Made by a program: the position numbers and the translations under genes
The notes under the pieces: generated by a model
The model's input: the letters and a program-made list of their open reading frames with translations, nothing else
Told to the model about the DNA's origin: nothing
The model's database searches: none
Assembly: GCA_049487715.1 (NCBI GenBank)
Contig: CP150549.1
Location: forward strand, 992,001-1,056,000
DNA: 64,000 bases
From: Pycnococcus provasolii
Taxonomy: Eukaryota; Chlorophyta; Pseudoscourfieldiophyceae; Pseudoscourfieldiales
Direction: 5' to 3'
Shown: in pieces, positions 1-9,897 of the stretch
Numbering within the stretch: the stretch's first letter is position 1
How the letters are laid out: every line of letters starts with the position of its first letter

Positions 1-675
1 GTCTAAGAAACTACTATGGTGAACTATTTGACTGTTGACCGAGAAAAAGGTGTTTGACCATGACACACGACAGTCCATGCTAACCTTAGACTAGGTGTCC
101 ATGCTGCCATGACCATGACGCGAGCTCCGTCAAAAAAGAAGGCAAGTGACTACCAAGTAGGAGGTACATACCAAGGAGGTGAACATTTCTCCTCAACCTC
201 TCCCAAAACCAGAGCTCCCAACCAACCAGAGCTCACAACACACGCTCCAACCAGTCAGGTCACCCTCGTGAAGACAGTCAGCTGTTCTCGTGACAGAAGA
301 AAACCTGCTCTCTACCATTCTCAAGCAAGCATCAAGGGGCCAACAAGTCCAAGTGGCCAACTTCAAGGTGGTGTTCAAGGGGCCAACTTCAAGTTCCAAG
401 GGGCCAAGTTCAAGTCCCAAGTGGTTTCAAGGCCGGCCAGTAAAGTTTACTTACCACTCCACGCCCAAACAAACACTCAACCAGTGAAGGCCTTCTCCAG
501 AGTCCAGACAAAAGCGCCAAAACGCATCTGCAGTCAGTCTCCGGAGCCCACCCCTCTCGCTCGCAAGAGTTCCATCTGTCCGTCAACGGCCCCCTGTTCT
601 GTTGGTACATACCTGTGTTGTTGCAAGTCATGTCGTCCGGTCCGTCCGGGTCACATCGGGTCGTCGTCTGCGGCC

Positions 676-2592
676 ATGGCCATGGCCATGGCCACGGGTT
701 CCACAGCTGCACCTGGTAGTTCTGGTGGTGGTGGAGCCATAGGTTCCTCCATAGGTTCCATAGCTGGAGGGTTAGGGGCTTCGTTAGGTGGTAGTATGCT
801 TACTTCTGGAGGTGGTGGTGGTGGTGGTGGTTTGCCTCGTTTTCGAGGTGGGCGTGCAGCCTACGAAACTTTGGCCTCCTCCTCTTCTTCGCACTCGAAC
901 CTGCCTGCGGTGTCCGCGCTCTCGCTGCGCAACGCGCTCGCAGGGAGCGGAGGAGGCGTGCCGTGGAGAGCCCTCTCAGGAGGGGCGGCGGCCAAGGCGT
1001 TCGGGTTCGACGCAGGAAATAACGAACTGTCCGCTCGGGAAAAGAAAGAAAGGCACGAAGAACTGCAGGCGCGCGTCGCGGAGCAAAAACGTGCGGCGGC
1101 AGCCAGAAAACAGCGTGCGGAAGATAAGATGAGGGAGGAGGAGGAGGCGCGCTTAGCCGCACGCGATGCTCAGAGAGCCCTGCAGGAAAAACAAAGGCAG
1201 CTGAGAGCGGAGGCGAGAAAACAACAGATGGAGCGCAAGGAGCGAGAGAGGGAGCGCAAGGAGAACGAGGAGAGGCAGAGACTCGAGTCGGCGGCGAGGC
1301 GACGCGTGAGGAGAGGGTACCACCGCGACTACCGATTCAACCCCACGGGCGACGGACAACATCCAAGAGCTCCGAGCCCTAACACCGCCGAGGCGGCCGC
1401 CGCGGCACACGCCGCAGGTGCAGCTGACGCGAGGAGAGACCTATACGCCGCGCTGGGCGTGCGGCATGACGCAGACGCGACTGAAGTGCGCCGCGCATTC
1501 CAAAAGGTGGCGCTTGCAAACCATCCAGACAAGGTTCAGCAGCGCTCCTTGGATCCGTCGTGGCACGGCGTCTCGAACGGATCCAAGCCAAGCGCCGCGG
1601 TGATGAGAGCGACGAACAGGGCTGCGGAGGAGGCGAGCTCACGCTTTCAGATTGCGAAGCATGCGTTCGACGTGCTCGGCGATGCTGACAAACGTGCGGC
1701 GTACGATCGCGCACGCGCCAACCTGTTTGGACCACCCGCCCCGAATCGTGCCTCGGCGCGGCCTCCGACCGCACCGAGGCCGTCGCCTAAGCCGCCAGCT
1801 GCAAGGTCCAGGCCGTCGACATCTTCGGGCGCGCCACGTCCAGGTGGTGTTGTCGTGGACATTGGAGAAGCAGGGAAGGAGTCTAGGCTCAGTGCAAAGC
1901 GCCGGAAGGACCAGCAGGATGCAGCCACGGCGGGAGCGGCGATGGCCGCCATGGCGCGTGCTGCGCCAATGGTGCCTGAACCTCTCGACGGCGGTGTCAG
2001 TCGACCGTCGACATCGTCGTCCGTTCTGCGCCCGCAGATGCGCCCCGGAGGCGACAACGGGTCTCAGCGTCCAAGTTCTTCCTATTCGCCGAGAAAAGCC
2101 TTCGGTGAGTCGTTCGTCCGTCCCACGACCGCACCGACGAAAAAGAACCGAAAGCGCAATTCGTCGCCATCGCTGCGCCGTACATTGTCGTCGCCCCCTG
2201 GCTTGTCGAAAGACACGGCGGTGCCAATCTTTGTCACCGCGCACGTGCTGCAGCGAGGCGGCTTGCGCCTGGCTGCAGTTGGCACGAACACATTCCGTGT
2301 TCGCATTCCTCCCAACTCGTGTGCAGGAGATGTCGTGACCGTCGCGAACGAGTGCAGTCACCCGGACGATGCCGTTCACGTGTATTTCGTGATGCGTCTG
2401 TCTGGCGCAGGTCGCCCGGGCGTCGTTCACGCCGCGACAGCGCAGAGCGTCGACTCCGAGCTGTCGATGCGTGCTCGTTTGAACTGCAAGGAGGCGTATG
2501 CAAGGAGCTCGACTCGTTCGCCAACGAAACCGCGTCGGGTGGAAGTGCCCACGTTGAATCCGAGCCGCAATCCGTACGGCATACGCGTTTAA
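676..2592 (+). CDS. DnaJ (J-domain) co-chaperone-like protein
   Basis: J-domain proteins stimulate the ATPase of Hsp70 chaperones. The reading frame is open from 109, but residues before the cluster of ATGs at 676, 682 and 688 are low-complexity and look like untranslated leader, so I start at 676 (638 aa). A Gly/Ser-rich stretch comes first, then a strongly charged Lys/Glu/Arg helix (likely coiled coil, about 1030-1310). An Ala-rich segment leads to the J domain (about 1426-1720), with the HPD tripeptide encoded at 1522-1530. The J domain has an insertion between helix II plus HPD and helix III (SLDPSWHGVSNGSKPSAAV). The C-terminal half is Pro/Ser/Arg-rich with no recognised substrate domain. 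The frame stops at 2590-2592, followed by an AATAAA-like signal near 2602. Function beyond Hsp70 partnership is unknown. Confidence 0.8.
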   Translation: MAMAMATGSTAAPGSSGGGGAIGSSIGSIAGGLGASLGGSMLTSGGGGGGGGLPRFRGGRAAYETLASSSSSHSNLPAVSALSLRNALAGSGGGVPWRALSGGAAAKAFGFDAGNNELSAREKKERHEELQARVAEQKRAAAARKQRAEDKMREEEEARLAARDAQRALQEKQRQLRAEARKQQMERKERERERKENEERQRLESAARRRVRRGYHRDYRFNPTGDGQHPRAPSPNTAEAAAAAHAAGAADARRDLYAALGVRHDADATEVRRAFQKVALANHPDKVQQRSLDPSWHGVSNGSKPSAAVMRATNRAAEEASSRFQIAKHAFDVLGDADKRAAYDRARANLFGPPAPNRASARPPTAPRPSPKPPAARSRPSTSSGAPRPGGVVVDIGEAGKESRLSAKRRKDQQDAATAGAAMAAMARAAPMVPEPLDGGVSRPSTSSSVLRPQMRPGGDNGSQRPSSSYSPRKAFGESFVRPTTAPTKKNRKRNSSPSLRRTLSSPPGLSKDTAVPIFVTAHVLQRGGLRLAAVGTNTFRVRIPPNSCAGDVVTVANECSHPDDAVHVYFVMRLSGAGRPGVVHAATAQSVDSELSMRARLNCKEAYARSSTRSPTKPRRVEVPTLNPSRNPYGIRV

Positions 2593-3098
2593 AACTAGAC
2601 CGTAATAAATGGAAGTGTACATTACCACCTTTTGTCCAACAAGACCTATATAGATTTATAATATGTTCACGACGATTGAGCTCCAGGACATCTCTTGCAT
2701 AGTCATCCATCATCGGCGCCAATCATTCCAAATATTCCATGTACCATACATTCAGCAGCGCATATTGTTGCCCACCCCACCCACCTGGGTGATACGTAAG
2801 TACTATGGATAGGCTTTATCCCTACTGTACAGTAGAACAATGATAGAACAACCAACTAAGGTAGTCCTTAGGTTAGGGTATGTGATTAGGGTTAGGGTTA
2901 CGGGTCGGGTTAGGGTTACGATTAGGGTTAGGGTTATGGCTCGTCGCTCTCCAATTAGGTTTTTCCCCCTCCCGTTCCCTGGTTTAGGTTTTTTCATTTT
3001 TCCTCTGGTTGGTTTTCCGGTTTTGTTTTCCCGTTGTTGTTTTGTTCCCGCGTCCAGTCCGTCATTCTGCTCATATTTTATTCTTAGTTCACACAAAT
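2593..3098. other. Intergenic region between DnaJ-like and RPN11 genes
   Basis: No convincing coding sequence. It holds the 3' end of the DnaJ-like gene and the presumed promoter and leader of RPN11, including a TTAGGG-rich tract (2869-2936) and a T-rich stretch just upstream of the RPN11 ATG. Confidence 0.6.
2869..2936 (+). repeat. Telomere-like TTAGGG tract upstream of RPN11
   Basis: Several GGTTAGGGTTA units are interleaved with short degenerate spacers. The tract ends about 160 bases before the RPN11 ATG. Similar tracts precede several other genes here, which suggests a promoter (telo-box-like) element rather than a chromosome end. Confidence 0.75.
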
Positions 3099-4037
3099 AT
3101 GGAGCGTTTGACGCGTTACCTGGGCGCGCAAGGTGGACCTGGAGGTATGGGAGGACCCGGCAGCGACGGCCCGATGATGGACACGTCCGAGAAGGTGTTC
3201 ATCTCGTCTTTAGCGCTCCTGAAGATGCTCAAGCACGGCCGAGCGGGCGTGCCCATGGAGGTGATGGGTCTCATGCTCGGCGAGTTCGTCGACGACTTCA
3301 CGGTGAACGTCGTGGACGTGTTCGCCATGCCGCAGTCAGGTACGGGCGTGTCCGTCGAGGCGGTGGATCCTGTGTTCCAAACGAAGATGCTTGACATGCT
3401 GCGCCAGACGGGACGGCCGGAGATGGTGGTGGGGTGGTACCACTCCCACCCTGGGTTCGGATGCTGGCTCTCCGGTGTGGACATCAACACGCAGCAGTCG
3501 TTCGAGGCGCTCAACCCGCGCGCGGTGGCTGTGGTCGTCGACCCTATTCAGAGCGTCAAGGGAAAGGTGGTCATTGACGCGTTCCGCCTAATCAACCCGC
3601 AGACTATGATGCTAGGGCAGGAGCCGCGCCAGACGACGTCGAACGTCGGGCACTTGCACAAGCCGTCGATCCAGGCGCTCATTCATGGCCTGAACAGGCA
3701 CTACTACAGCATAGCCATCGCACACTCGAAGGATGCAAACGAGGAGGACATGCTCATGAACTTGCACAAGGCGACTTGGACGGACGGCTTCGACTTGGTG
3801 AACTTCGACGACATGGCTTCGAAGAACGAGGGGTGCATGAAGGAGATGAAGGCGCTCACGGAGAGGTACGAGGAGAGCGTGCTGGAGGAGACGGCAACGG
3901 ACGACGCGGACAAATTCTTGGTTGCTAACGTCGGCAAGCAGGATGCGAAGAAGCGGCTGGCGGCTGGCGCCGACCTGTCGGTGGCGGATAACGTCGCGCA
4001 GTCTCTTGGCATCATGCTAGAGAGCGTCGCATTCTAA
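3099..4037 (+). CDS. RPN11: 26S proteasome regulatory subunit Rpn11 (JAMM deubiquitinase)
   Basis: Rpn11/PSMD14 is the zinc metalloprotease of the 19S lid that cleaves ubiquitin chains en bloc from substrates entering the proteasome. The 312-aa product has the usual family length (about 310). The MPN+/JAMM motif is complete: Glu54 in VPMEVMGLM, His115 and His117 in [16 protein letters not shown], and Asp128 at its end. The N-terminal Gly/Pro-rich lead and the C-terminal helices ending in [11 protein letters not shown] are typical. I chose the ATG at 3099, which begins MERLTRYLG as in the family; upstream in-frame residues from 3009 are T-rich leader. The gene has no introns. A TTAGGG tract lies about 160 bases upstream. 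Confidence 0.97.
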   Translation: MERLTRYLGAQGGPGGMGGPGSDGPMMDTSEKVFISSLALLKMLKHGRAGVPMEVMGLMLGEFVDDFTVNVVDVFAMPQSGTGVSVEAVDPVFQTKMLDMLRQTGRPEMVVGWYHSHPGFGCWLSGVDINTQQSFEALNPRAVAVVVDPIQSVKGKVVIDAFRLINPQTMMLGQEPRQTTSNVGHLHKPSIQALIHGLNRHYYSIAIAHSKDANEEDMLMNLHKATWTDGFDLVNFDDMASKNEGCMKEMKALTERYEESVLEETATDDADKFLVANVGKQDAKKRLAAGADLSVADNVAQSLGIMLESVAF

Positions 4038-4213
4038 AAAAAGACGGTGTTGAGTAACAAAGTGAACAAATTGAAAAAAGATGAAGAGGAAAAAAGAATG
4101 GCGACGTCGGAAGAAAAAAAATATGTATTGGTATGTGTATGCTGTTGTAATGCTGGAGTTGTGTCTCTTTCTTTCTTTTTATGGGTGGGGGAGGCATGGT
4201 GACGAGACCTACC

Positions 4214-5041
4214 TTACGCGTCGTCTGCTTCATAGTCGTCCGACGGCAGGTCTACGGACAGCTCGTGGATGCGCTCGCGCAGCATGCGAACGAGCTCGTC
4301 ACCTTCGTCTTCGCCGAGCTGCGGGTCAGCCTCCCGAGCAGCCTCGAAGTCCTTCTGCTCGAACCCAAGCACACCTAGGTGGTCGACGAGAGTGTGCATA
4401 GCGTCGCACCCGTCACACGCACAAATCAGCGTTCCTTTGCGCCACGCGGTTGGGTTGACGAGCGCCGTCGTTCGCGTTCCACAGCGGTTGCACGTGAAGG
4501 ATATGCGCAGCGAGCGCCTTGGGCTCGGCTGTCCGTCAGGAGGAGGCGGTGGCGTGTATTCTCCCCATGCGCTGGTGTTGGTTGGTTGTTCCTCTTGTTG
4601 GTTTGTTGCGCGTGGTGGAGGCAGTGCGGGCAGGTTGGTCGTCGGCGTTGGCGAGAAGACGACGAGCGGCGGTTTCTTTTCGTCTTCATCGTACAGAACA
4701 ATGTGTCCCGCGCTAGCACCCGGCCCTGCTAAGAATGCGAACGGCTCCGTAGTTTCAATGAGCTTATCATTATTATGATTCCCACTGAAGTTATCTTCTC
4801 CAGAGGGCGGAGCATCATATGACTCGTCGTCATCGTACTCCTGCTCAAGTTGTTGTTGTGGACGTCTGCGAGCTCGCCACGAGCCAGGTTGCCAGAATAC
4901 CCACCCCCCTGGATTCGAATTTTCCCTGGATTGCGAATGACAAACGAAAGAAACTCCAGGACCACGAGCACCAAGACGAGCACCACCAGCACCAGCACCA
5001 GCACGAGCACGAGCACGAAGACGAGCACCAGCACCAAGCAT
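4214..5041 (-). CDS. DNL-type zinc finger protein (Hsp70-escort protein, Zim17/HEP family)
   Basis: Zim17/HEP proteins keep mitochondrial or plastid Hsp70 soluble. The C-terminal part (residues about 180-225 of 275) carries the DNL zinc finger. Its zinc ligands are Cys184-x2-Cys187 and Cys209-x2-Cys212, and it has the family pattern WRKGTLICACDGCDAMHTLV followed by DHLG. The N-terminal 60 residues are rich in Arg, Ala and Gly with no early acidic residues, consistent with an organelle transit peptide. They are encoded by a degenerate hexamer repeat (about 4960-5040), so the exact start is uncertain. A long Pro/Thr/acidic linker separates the two. A TTAGGG-like tract lies about 205 bases upstream of the start. 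Confidence 0.85.
   Translation of the reverse strand: MLGAGARLRARARAGAGAGGARLGARGPGVSFVCHSQSRENSNPGGWVFWQPGSWRARRRPQQQLEQEYDDDESYDAPPSGEDNFSGNHNNDKLIETTEPFAFLAGPGASAGHIVLYDEDEKKPPLVVFSPTPTTNLPALPPPRATNQQEEQPTNTSAWGEYTPPPPPDGQPSPRRSLRISFTCNRCGTRTTALVNPTAWRKGTLICACDGCDAMHTLVDHLGVLGFEQKDFEAAREADPQLGEDEGDELVRMLRERIHELSVDLPSDDYEADDA
4962..5040. repeat. Hexamer-like CAGCAC/GAGCAC microsatellite in the start of the HEP gene
   Basis: Tandem CACCAG/CACGAG units on the plus strand code, on the minus strand, for the Ala/Gly/Arg-rich N terminus of the DNL zinc-finger protein. Confidence 0.7.
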
Positions 5042-5244
5042 CCTATACCAAATATTCGTAAAAAAAATATAAAAATATACGTTTGCCGCGTCAGAGAGAA
5101 TACTTAGGCCACCTAGGAGGGCAACGAGCGAACCTGCCCCGGAGCCGAGGAGCTCAGACGATGGATTCCCTCCTGCCCCGGAAGATTCCAGATTCGGATT
5201 CGGACCAGGTCCACCTAGGGGGGAGAGGACACGTCGGCCTCTCT

Positions 5245-5279
5245 GGTTAGGGTTTTATCGCATAAATCTAGGGTTACTG
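5245..5279 (+). repeat. Telomere-like TTAGGG motifs upstream of the HEP gene
   Basis: GGTTAGGGTTTT and CTAGGGTTAC lie between the HEP gene start (5041, minus) and the stop of the NFACT-R gene (5299, minus). This is the weakest of the TTAGGG clusters. Confidence 0.5.
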
Positions 5280-5298
5280 TGGTACATGTTCTTTCCTC

Positions 5299-6654
5299 CT
5301 ACTCCTCGCTGATGCCGTACAAGTCCACGCACGTTTTCGGATCCGCGTGCACCGTGCACGTCGGCGTGCCTGGCATAATCGTCACCGTGCCAGTCCGTGC
5401 GCCACTCGGCTTGCTGATCCGATGAGGCTCCATAACGCAAGTCACCGCGACGCGGGTTGAGCGACGCGCCTTCGAATAACGGGCCGCTATGCTCGCAGCG
5501 GCGAGCACGTCCTCCATCGGATACCCGCCAGCGTCGAGCTTCGCGAGCGTCGTCTTCGACGCCGCTCGGCGTGGAACGGCGACAGTCGTCGACTCGTCTG
5601 GAGACTGAGAAAAGGGCTTAGCACTTTCGTCGCCGTTCGCGGGATGACGTAGCAGCACGTGTGCGCCCGCCTCACCCTGCACGTGGAACCACACGGCAGG
5701 TCGCTGTCTCGAAAAACGCAGGCTCACATCCTCGTTGCCCTGCGAGTTGCGTCCGCACAGAATCTCGAGACCCGCGGGGCTGGTGAAGAGTCGTATGCCG
5801 CTCGCATTCGACCCGATGCCACCGGCGCCGCTTTGGGACGGGCCGCTGCTCTGCGCATTCTCCTGCTTCTTCTTCTTTGCAGCCTTAGGCTGGTATCCTA
5901 GCTTGGCGAATGCTCTCATAGCCGCTTCAGCGGCGCGCTCGATGTCGTCGTCGGACATTTCAGAAGCCTTCTTGGCGAGCTCGTCGACGTGGCGAATGAC
6001 TTCTTCGGCTCGCGCACGATCTTGTTCGTGCTTCGCAAGCAGCTCTTCCGTCTTGCTGGTTTGCTTTCTCGCCTGTTTCGCACGTTTGTACAGTTTCTCG
6101 GCTGTTGGAATCGCGCCATCCTCTTCGTCGATGTCCACGAGCACCTCCTCGCCCGTTTCGAAGTCTAGGCACTTCAGCTGTTTCTGCTTTGGTTTGTAGG
6201 TGTGCGCAAACGCCATGATGAGATCTGCACGTGTTCGCAGCTCACCCTCGTCTTCGGCCGAAGCTTGTTGCTTGAGCAGTCCTTCGCGTCGTCCCTGTAA
6301 TCGAATCGCGACGTCGTCTGCGAAAGCTTGGAGGTTGGCAACTGTCGTCTCGGCTGTTGCGTCCAACGAGGTTGGCAGACACGCCGCGGAAACGAACGAC
6401 GAACCCCTTCTTCTTGAGCCCCTAGTAAGGTTAGGTATCGACACACACACACCATGGGTCACGTGCCAAAAGCGCATACTACCGAACGTACGCCTTGTAC
6501 CGTCATATCCGCCGATCCCGTCTTTACCGCCGAAACTTCCCGTTCGAAGTGATACCGCAGACGGTGACAAGGACAAGGCCAAGGCACGACACCTTCTTAG
6601 AGGCAGACCACTCCTGCACCGAAGGCTGAGACTACCACTGCGAGGCAGCAGCAT
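5299..6654 (-). CDS. NFACT-R domain protein (RqcH/NEMF-related, N-terminal half absent), probably plastid-targeted
   Basis: NFACT proteins (bacterial RqcH/FbpA, eukaryotic NEMF/Rqc2) bind stalled 50S or 60S ribosomal subunits and nascent-chain tRNA. The 451-aa product starts at the ATG at 6654 with an Arg/Leu/Ser-rich stretch (MLLPRSGSLSLRCRSG) resembling a plastid transit peptide. The middle holds the charged coiled-coil arm, including TAEKLYKRAKQARKQ, which aligns with the RqcH linker. About residues 290-425 form the NFACT-R (DUF814) RNA-binding domain, beginning IRLFTSPAGLEILCGRNSQG. The large N-terminal NFACT-N domain is not seen here or upstream, so the protein is shorter than full RqcH (about 550-570). 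It may be a genuine half-protein, or an upstream exon may have been missed. Confidence 0.78.
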   Translation of the reverse strand: MLLPRSGSLSLRCRSGLPLRRCRALALSLSPSAVSLRTGSFGGKDGIGGYDGTRRTFGSMRFWHVTHGVCVSIPNLTRGSRRRGSSFVSAACLPTSLDATAETTVANLQAFADDVAIRLQGRREGLLKQQASAEDEGELRTRADLIMAFAHTYKPKQKQLKCLDFETGEEVLVDIDEEDGAIPTAEKLYKRAKQARKQTSKTEELLAKHEQDRARAEEVIRHVDELAKKASEMSDDDIERAAEAAMRAFAKLGYQPKAAKKKKQENAQSSGPSQSGAGGIGSNASGIRLFTSPAGLEILCGRNSQGNEDVSLRFSRQRPAVWFHVQGEAGAHVLLRHPANGDESAKPFSQSPDESTTVAVPRRAASKTTLAKLDAGGYPMEDVLAAASIAARYSKARRSTRVAVTCVMEPHRISKPSGARTGTVTIMPGTPTCTVHADPKTCVDLYGISEE

Positions 6655-7660
6655 GACGACAGTTGGACGACGAGGTGTTTTATTGTTTGGGGGGGAGAAT
6701 GAATGAAGATAACCTATCCACAAACAGGCCCCCCTGGTGGAGCTCCTTTTGGGGATCCCGGTCGGACACAGAGTGGGATCCCTCGACCAAAAGTCCAAAA
6801 CCTTGTACTAAACTTAGGCACGCGGTGCGCCACCTACACAACGTCGGCGCTCAGTGTCCGGCGGACGACTACACGCTCACCATGTACCTCGAACGTGGAC
6901 TTCCCAAGGCGGTCATCAATGACATTCATATTTCATATGCTCAAGGCGCAACAACGAATCCACAATCCGTTTTACAGACTTGTTCTCTTCATGAAGTTGG
7001 TTACTTCATATTTTCAGACACAGCCGAGAATCACACGCACTTCGAGTTCGCCTCGAGCGCGATCTGGATAGGGGACGTGGGAATATGGAGGATATTGTCT
7101 TCGGTGGCAAAGGCAAAAAACACGAGTACCGCGGTCAACTTTTCCTGCGCACCCACTACGACTCTGATCGCGTAGGTGAGGAAGCAAACGAAAACCCGTG
7201 GCACGAAGTGTTGAAATATAACAGATACATAATATAATACTCGACGACGGAGAACAGCTAGTGACGGCAACGGAACAACAACATGAGCCTCATCAAGACA
7301 CGCCGGTACATGGGACGATGGCAGACGATCAGAAGTGCCGAAACCCAGCGAATCGAGGTGGTTAAGGCCTATGGAATTGAACGTGTTGACGATTGCTTTT
7401 TCCCAGCGGCGGTATCCGTCGCTAAGGCCGTCGTACCTCTGCTTATCGCCTTCGCCCATGAGATTAAGTGCGTCGCGAGTTTAAGAAATAGCCTAATTCT
7501 ATAGCTGGAGGGCACTTTTACTCCAGAGATCCTTCTTAGGGGTTCAGTTGAAATCTTGGTTGTTCGGGGTTCCTAAATAAAAGTTCGGAAAATCTCCGCC
7601 TGGTTCGCGCCCACCCCAAACGCACTCGTGAATGAAGTATCTTTCCACCGACACCAAAAT
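6655..7660. other. Intergenic kilobase with unassigned small ORFs
   Basis: No gene I can name. Two plus-strand stretches look mildly protein-like. One, at 7022-7228, encodes the hydrophilic segments RGNMEDIVFGGKGKKHEYRG and FLRTHYDSDRVGEEANENPW and is preceded by an acceptor-like TATTTTCAG at about 7009-7017. The other, at 7283-7504, is a 73-aa ATG-initiated ORF. They could be remnants of one spliced or decayed gene. A minus-strand ORF at 7031-7459 overlaps both and looks less convincing. Confidence 0.35.
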
Positions 7661-9499
7661 ATGGCGCCCGCACGCAAGCCGATAATCATATGCCACCTCG
7701 ACCTCGACTGCTTCTACGCGCAGGTCGAAGCGCGCCGGCTCGCCCTCAGCACGTGTCCGCTCAGTGGCCCGCCCCTCGCCGTCCAGCAGTGGTCCGGGCT
7801 CATCGCCGTCAACTACCCCGCGCGCCGAGCAGGAGTCACGCGATTCATGAACGCCACAGTCGCTGCGCAAACGTGCCCTTCGTTGCGGCTTGTGCACGTC
7901 CAGACCATCTCAACACACAAGAGTGAGAGTGACTCGGGCGAACGAAGAATTGAAGAAGATGACACAATACCCGCACAAAATAATAATCATGGTGCTCAAG
8001 GTGCTCCTCTGAATTCGTCGACTTCGCGCGACTCCTTAAAGGTTTCGTTGGAGAGGTACAGAGACGCATCACGGCTGGTCGTAAATGCAATCACAGAGGC
8101 GCTTGACGAACACAAGGATGCCATTTTGATACAGAAGGCGTCCATCGACGAAGTGTACATCGACCTGACCTCCGTCGTCGCGAAACTCACGACGACGTGG
8201 ACGCCCAACGAAGAGTCACGCACCGCGAACTCTCTGTCGCTCCCTCGAGCGGCGTCTTTCGAAGAAGCAGTTGCCGCGGCATGGCGCGAGGCGGCGCCAA
8301 CGGCGTGCGTTGGCTGGGACGGAGACGGAACGCCGCCGAAAGTCGCACAACCGTACGTCATAGGCTCGTTCATCATGCATCGCGTGCGCTCGCACATCTG
8401 GAATACGCTTTCGTACACGTGCAGCGCAGGCGTCGCGAAGAATAAGCTCGTCAGCAAACTCGCGAGCGCAAGGAACAAGCCAAACAAGCAGACGTGCATA
8501 CTTCCTGACTCGCACCAAGACATGGTGGCGGACATTGAACTCAGCTCCATCAACGGGTTCGGAGGGAAGGCGGGGAAGGCGGTGCTTGCTGCTCTGGCGC
8601 CAGCCACGACGCCAAGGCAAATTCGACAGACGTTCACCGACGCGAATGGCAGCCTCGAGGATGGACTCAGGCGAGTTCTGCATTCACGCGAGCGCGCTGC
8701 GTGGGTTGCAAATGTCGTGAGTGGTGAGAATGACGATCCTGTCACGCCCAACCTTCGCGTCAAGAGCATTAACGCGTGCAAGTCAGGAACGTTCTCTAAT
8801 GCTCGCGAAGCGCGCGAGTGGCTGAACCTGCTTTCGAACGAGGTTGCATCGCGGCTTGCGGAGGAGACGGAGAGAAGGGGGCGTGCGGCTGGGCGAGCTA
8901 AGACACTCACACTTCACTTCCGCGGCAAGCTGAATGCAGACCATCGCGATAACTGGGTCGCGGGTAATCTCGCATCGTTGACGCCTGAGCGCTCACGCTC
9001 TGCGCCGCTTGCGCTCGGTCCAGGTGGATCTTATCCACCGAACGACGACTCGATTGCGACGCAGGCGTGGCGACTCTTCACGAACGATGCTGGTGAGCCG
9101 ATCGTGCAGTTTCCCGTGACAAGATTGCAACTTGCGGTATCTCTGCCCGACGAGACGACAGAAGAGAAGGGTGCACAGGACATATCGGCGCTATTTGGTA
9201 AGCACCAACAGAAAAGTGGCGACGTCAGCAGCTCTGCTTTTCCCGCCGCCGCCGCCGCAGCCGCGGCGGCTGCTACTACTTCGCTTGAACAGCAACCTGC
9301 CGCCGTTTCATCAGCCGCTCGAAGCGCGCCTTGGTCGTGTTTGGCTTGCACGCTGGAGAATGCGGCGTCTTCATCGAGATGTGAAGCGTGTGGAGCTTTG
9401 AAGGGCTCAAGCCTTCCTCCAACCTCCACTCTCGCTCTTGAGAAGAAGCGTCGAGCGCCGACGTTACTAGATGGCTTCGCGAAGAAGCGCAGCGGCTGA
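7661..9499 (+). CDS. Y-family DNA polymerase eta with C-terminal RanBP2-type zinc finger
   Basis: Polymerase eta performs translesion synthesis, notably past UV-induced dimers, in the nucleus. The 612-aa product starts at the ATG at 7661 (an upstream in-frame ATG at 7628 adds 11 residues). It shows the palm motifs HLDLDCFYAQVE (metal ligand Asp14) and SIDEVYIDLT (catalytic Asp163/Glu164), the eta-like YPARRAGVTRFM finger signature, a helix-hairpin-helix thumb around INGFGGKAGKAV, and a little-finger domain. Instead of the usual UBZ finger, the C terminus has a RanBP2/NZF-type finger (about residues 556-582): WSCLAC, then Cys-x2-Cys in SRCEACG. The tail ends TLLDGFAKKR, reminiscent of a PCNA-interacting PIP box. 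No introns are seen. Confidence 0.92.
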   Translation: MAPARKPIIICHLDLDCFYAQVEARRLALSTCPLSGPPLAVQQWSGLIAVNYPARRAGVTRFMNATVAAQTCPSLRLVHVQTISTHKSESDSGERRIEEDDTIPAQNNNHGAQGAPLNSSTSRDSLKVSLERYRDASRLVVNAITEALDEHKDAILIQKASIDEVYIDLTSVVAKLTTTWTPNEESRTANSLSLPRAASFEEAVAAAWREAAPTACVGWDGDGTPPKVAQPYVIGSFIMHRVRSHIWNTLSYTCSAGVAKNKLVSKLASARNKPNKQTCILPDSHQDMVADIELSSINGFGGKAGKAVLAALAPATTPRQIRQTFTDANGSLEDGLRRVLHSRERAAWVANVVSGENDDPVTPNLRVKSINACKSGTFSNAREAREWLNLLSNEVASRLAEETERRGRAAGRAKTLTLHFRGKLNADHRDNWVAGNLASLTPERSRSAPLALGPGGSYPPNDDSIATQAWRLFTNDAGEPIVQFPVTRLQLAVSLPDETTEEKGAQDISALFGKHQQKSGDVSSSAFPAAAAAAAAAATTSLEQQPAAVSSAARSAPWSCLACTLENAASSSRCEACGALKGSSLPPTSTLALEKKRRAPTLLDGFAKKRSG

Positions 9500-9897
9500 G
9501 CTACTTAGCTTAGATTTGTAATCCATACTGTACATACCAGTTGTGTACACAAACATGTAATGATAGATTGATGTACAATTTATTTACGCGAAAAAATCAA
9601 AATATCATAGAGGCGGCGGCTGCGGCGGCTTTTGGTGGTGATTTGGGTGGGGCATGATGACCGAGGTGGACATCTTGCTGGGTGGGTGCGTGGGTTGTTC
9701 GTGCGTGGAGAAGTGTAGGAAGTACTACTGTATGTAAAAAAAAAGGTAAAATAAAAGGTCTCTCGCGCTTTCCTGTCCTGTCCTGTCCTCGTCGTCGTCG
9801 TCGTCGTCAACTTTCATTTTTCTTTTTCAGCAACAAATCTTTCAATCATCCCCTCCTCCTGCTCCTCTTTTCCCTCGTCGTGCTCACTCACTCATCA
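9500..9897. other. 3' intergenic region between convergent genes
   Basis: Holds the 3' flanks of polymerase eta (+) and the anchored membrane protein (-). A short GTC-repeat microsatellite lies at about 9788-9808. No coding sequence is evident. Confidence 0.6.

Noticed and set aside
2869-2936. Chromosome end (true telomere)
   Set aside because: The tracts are short, degenerate, internal and occur in both orientations next to genes on both sides.
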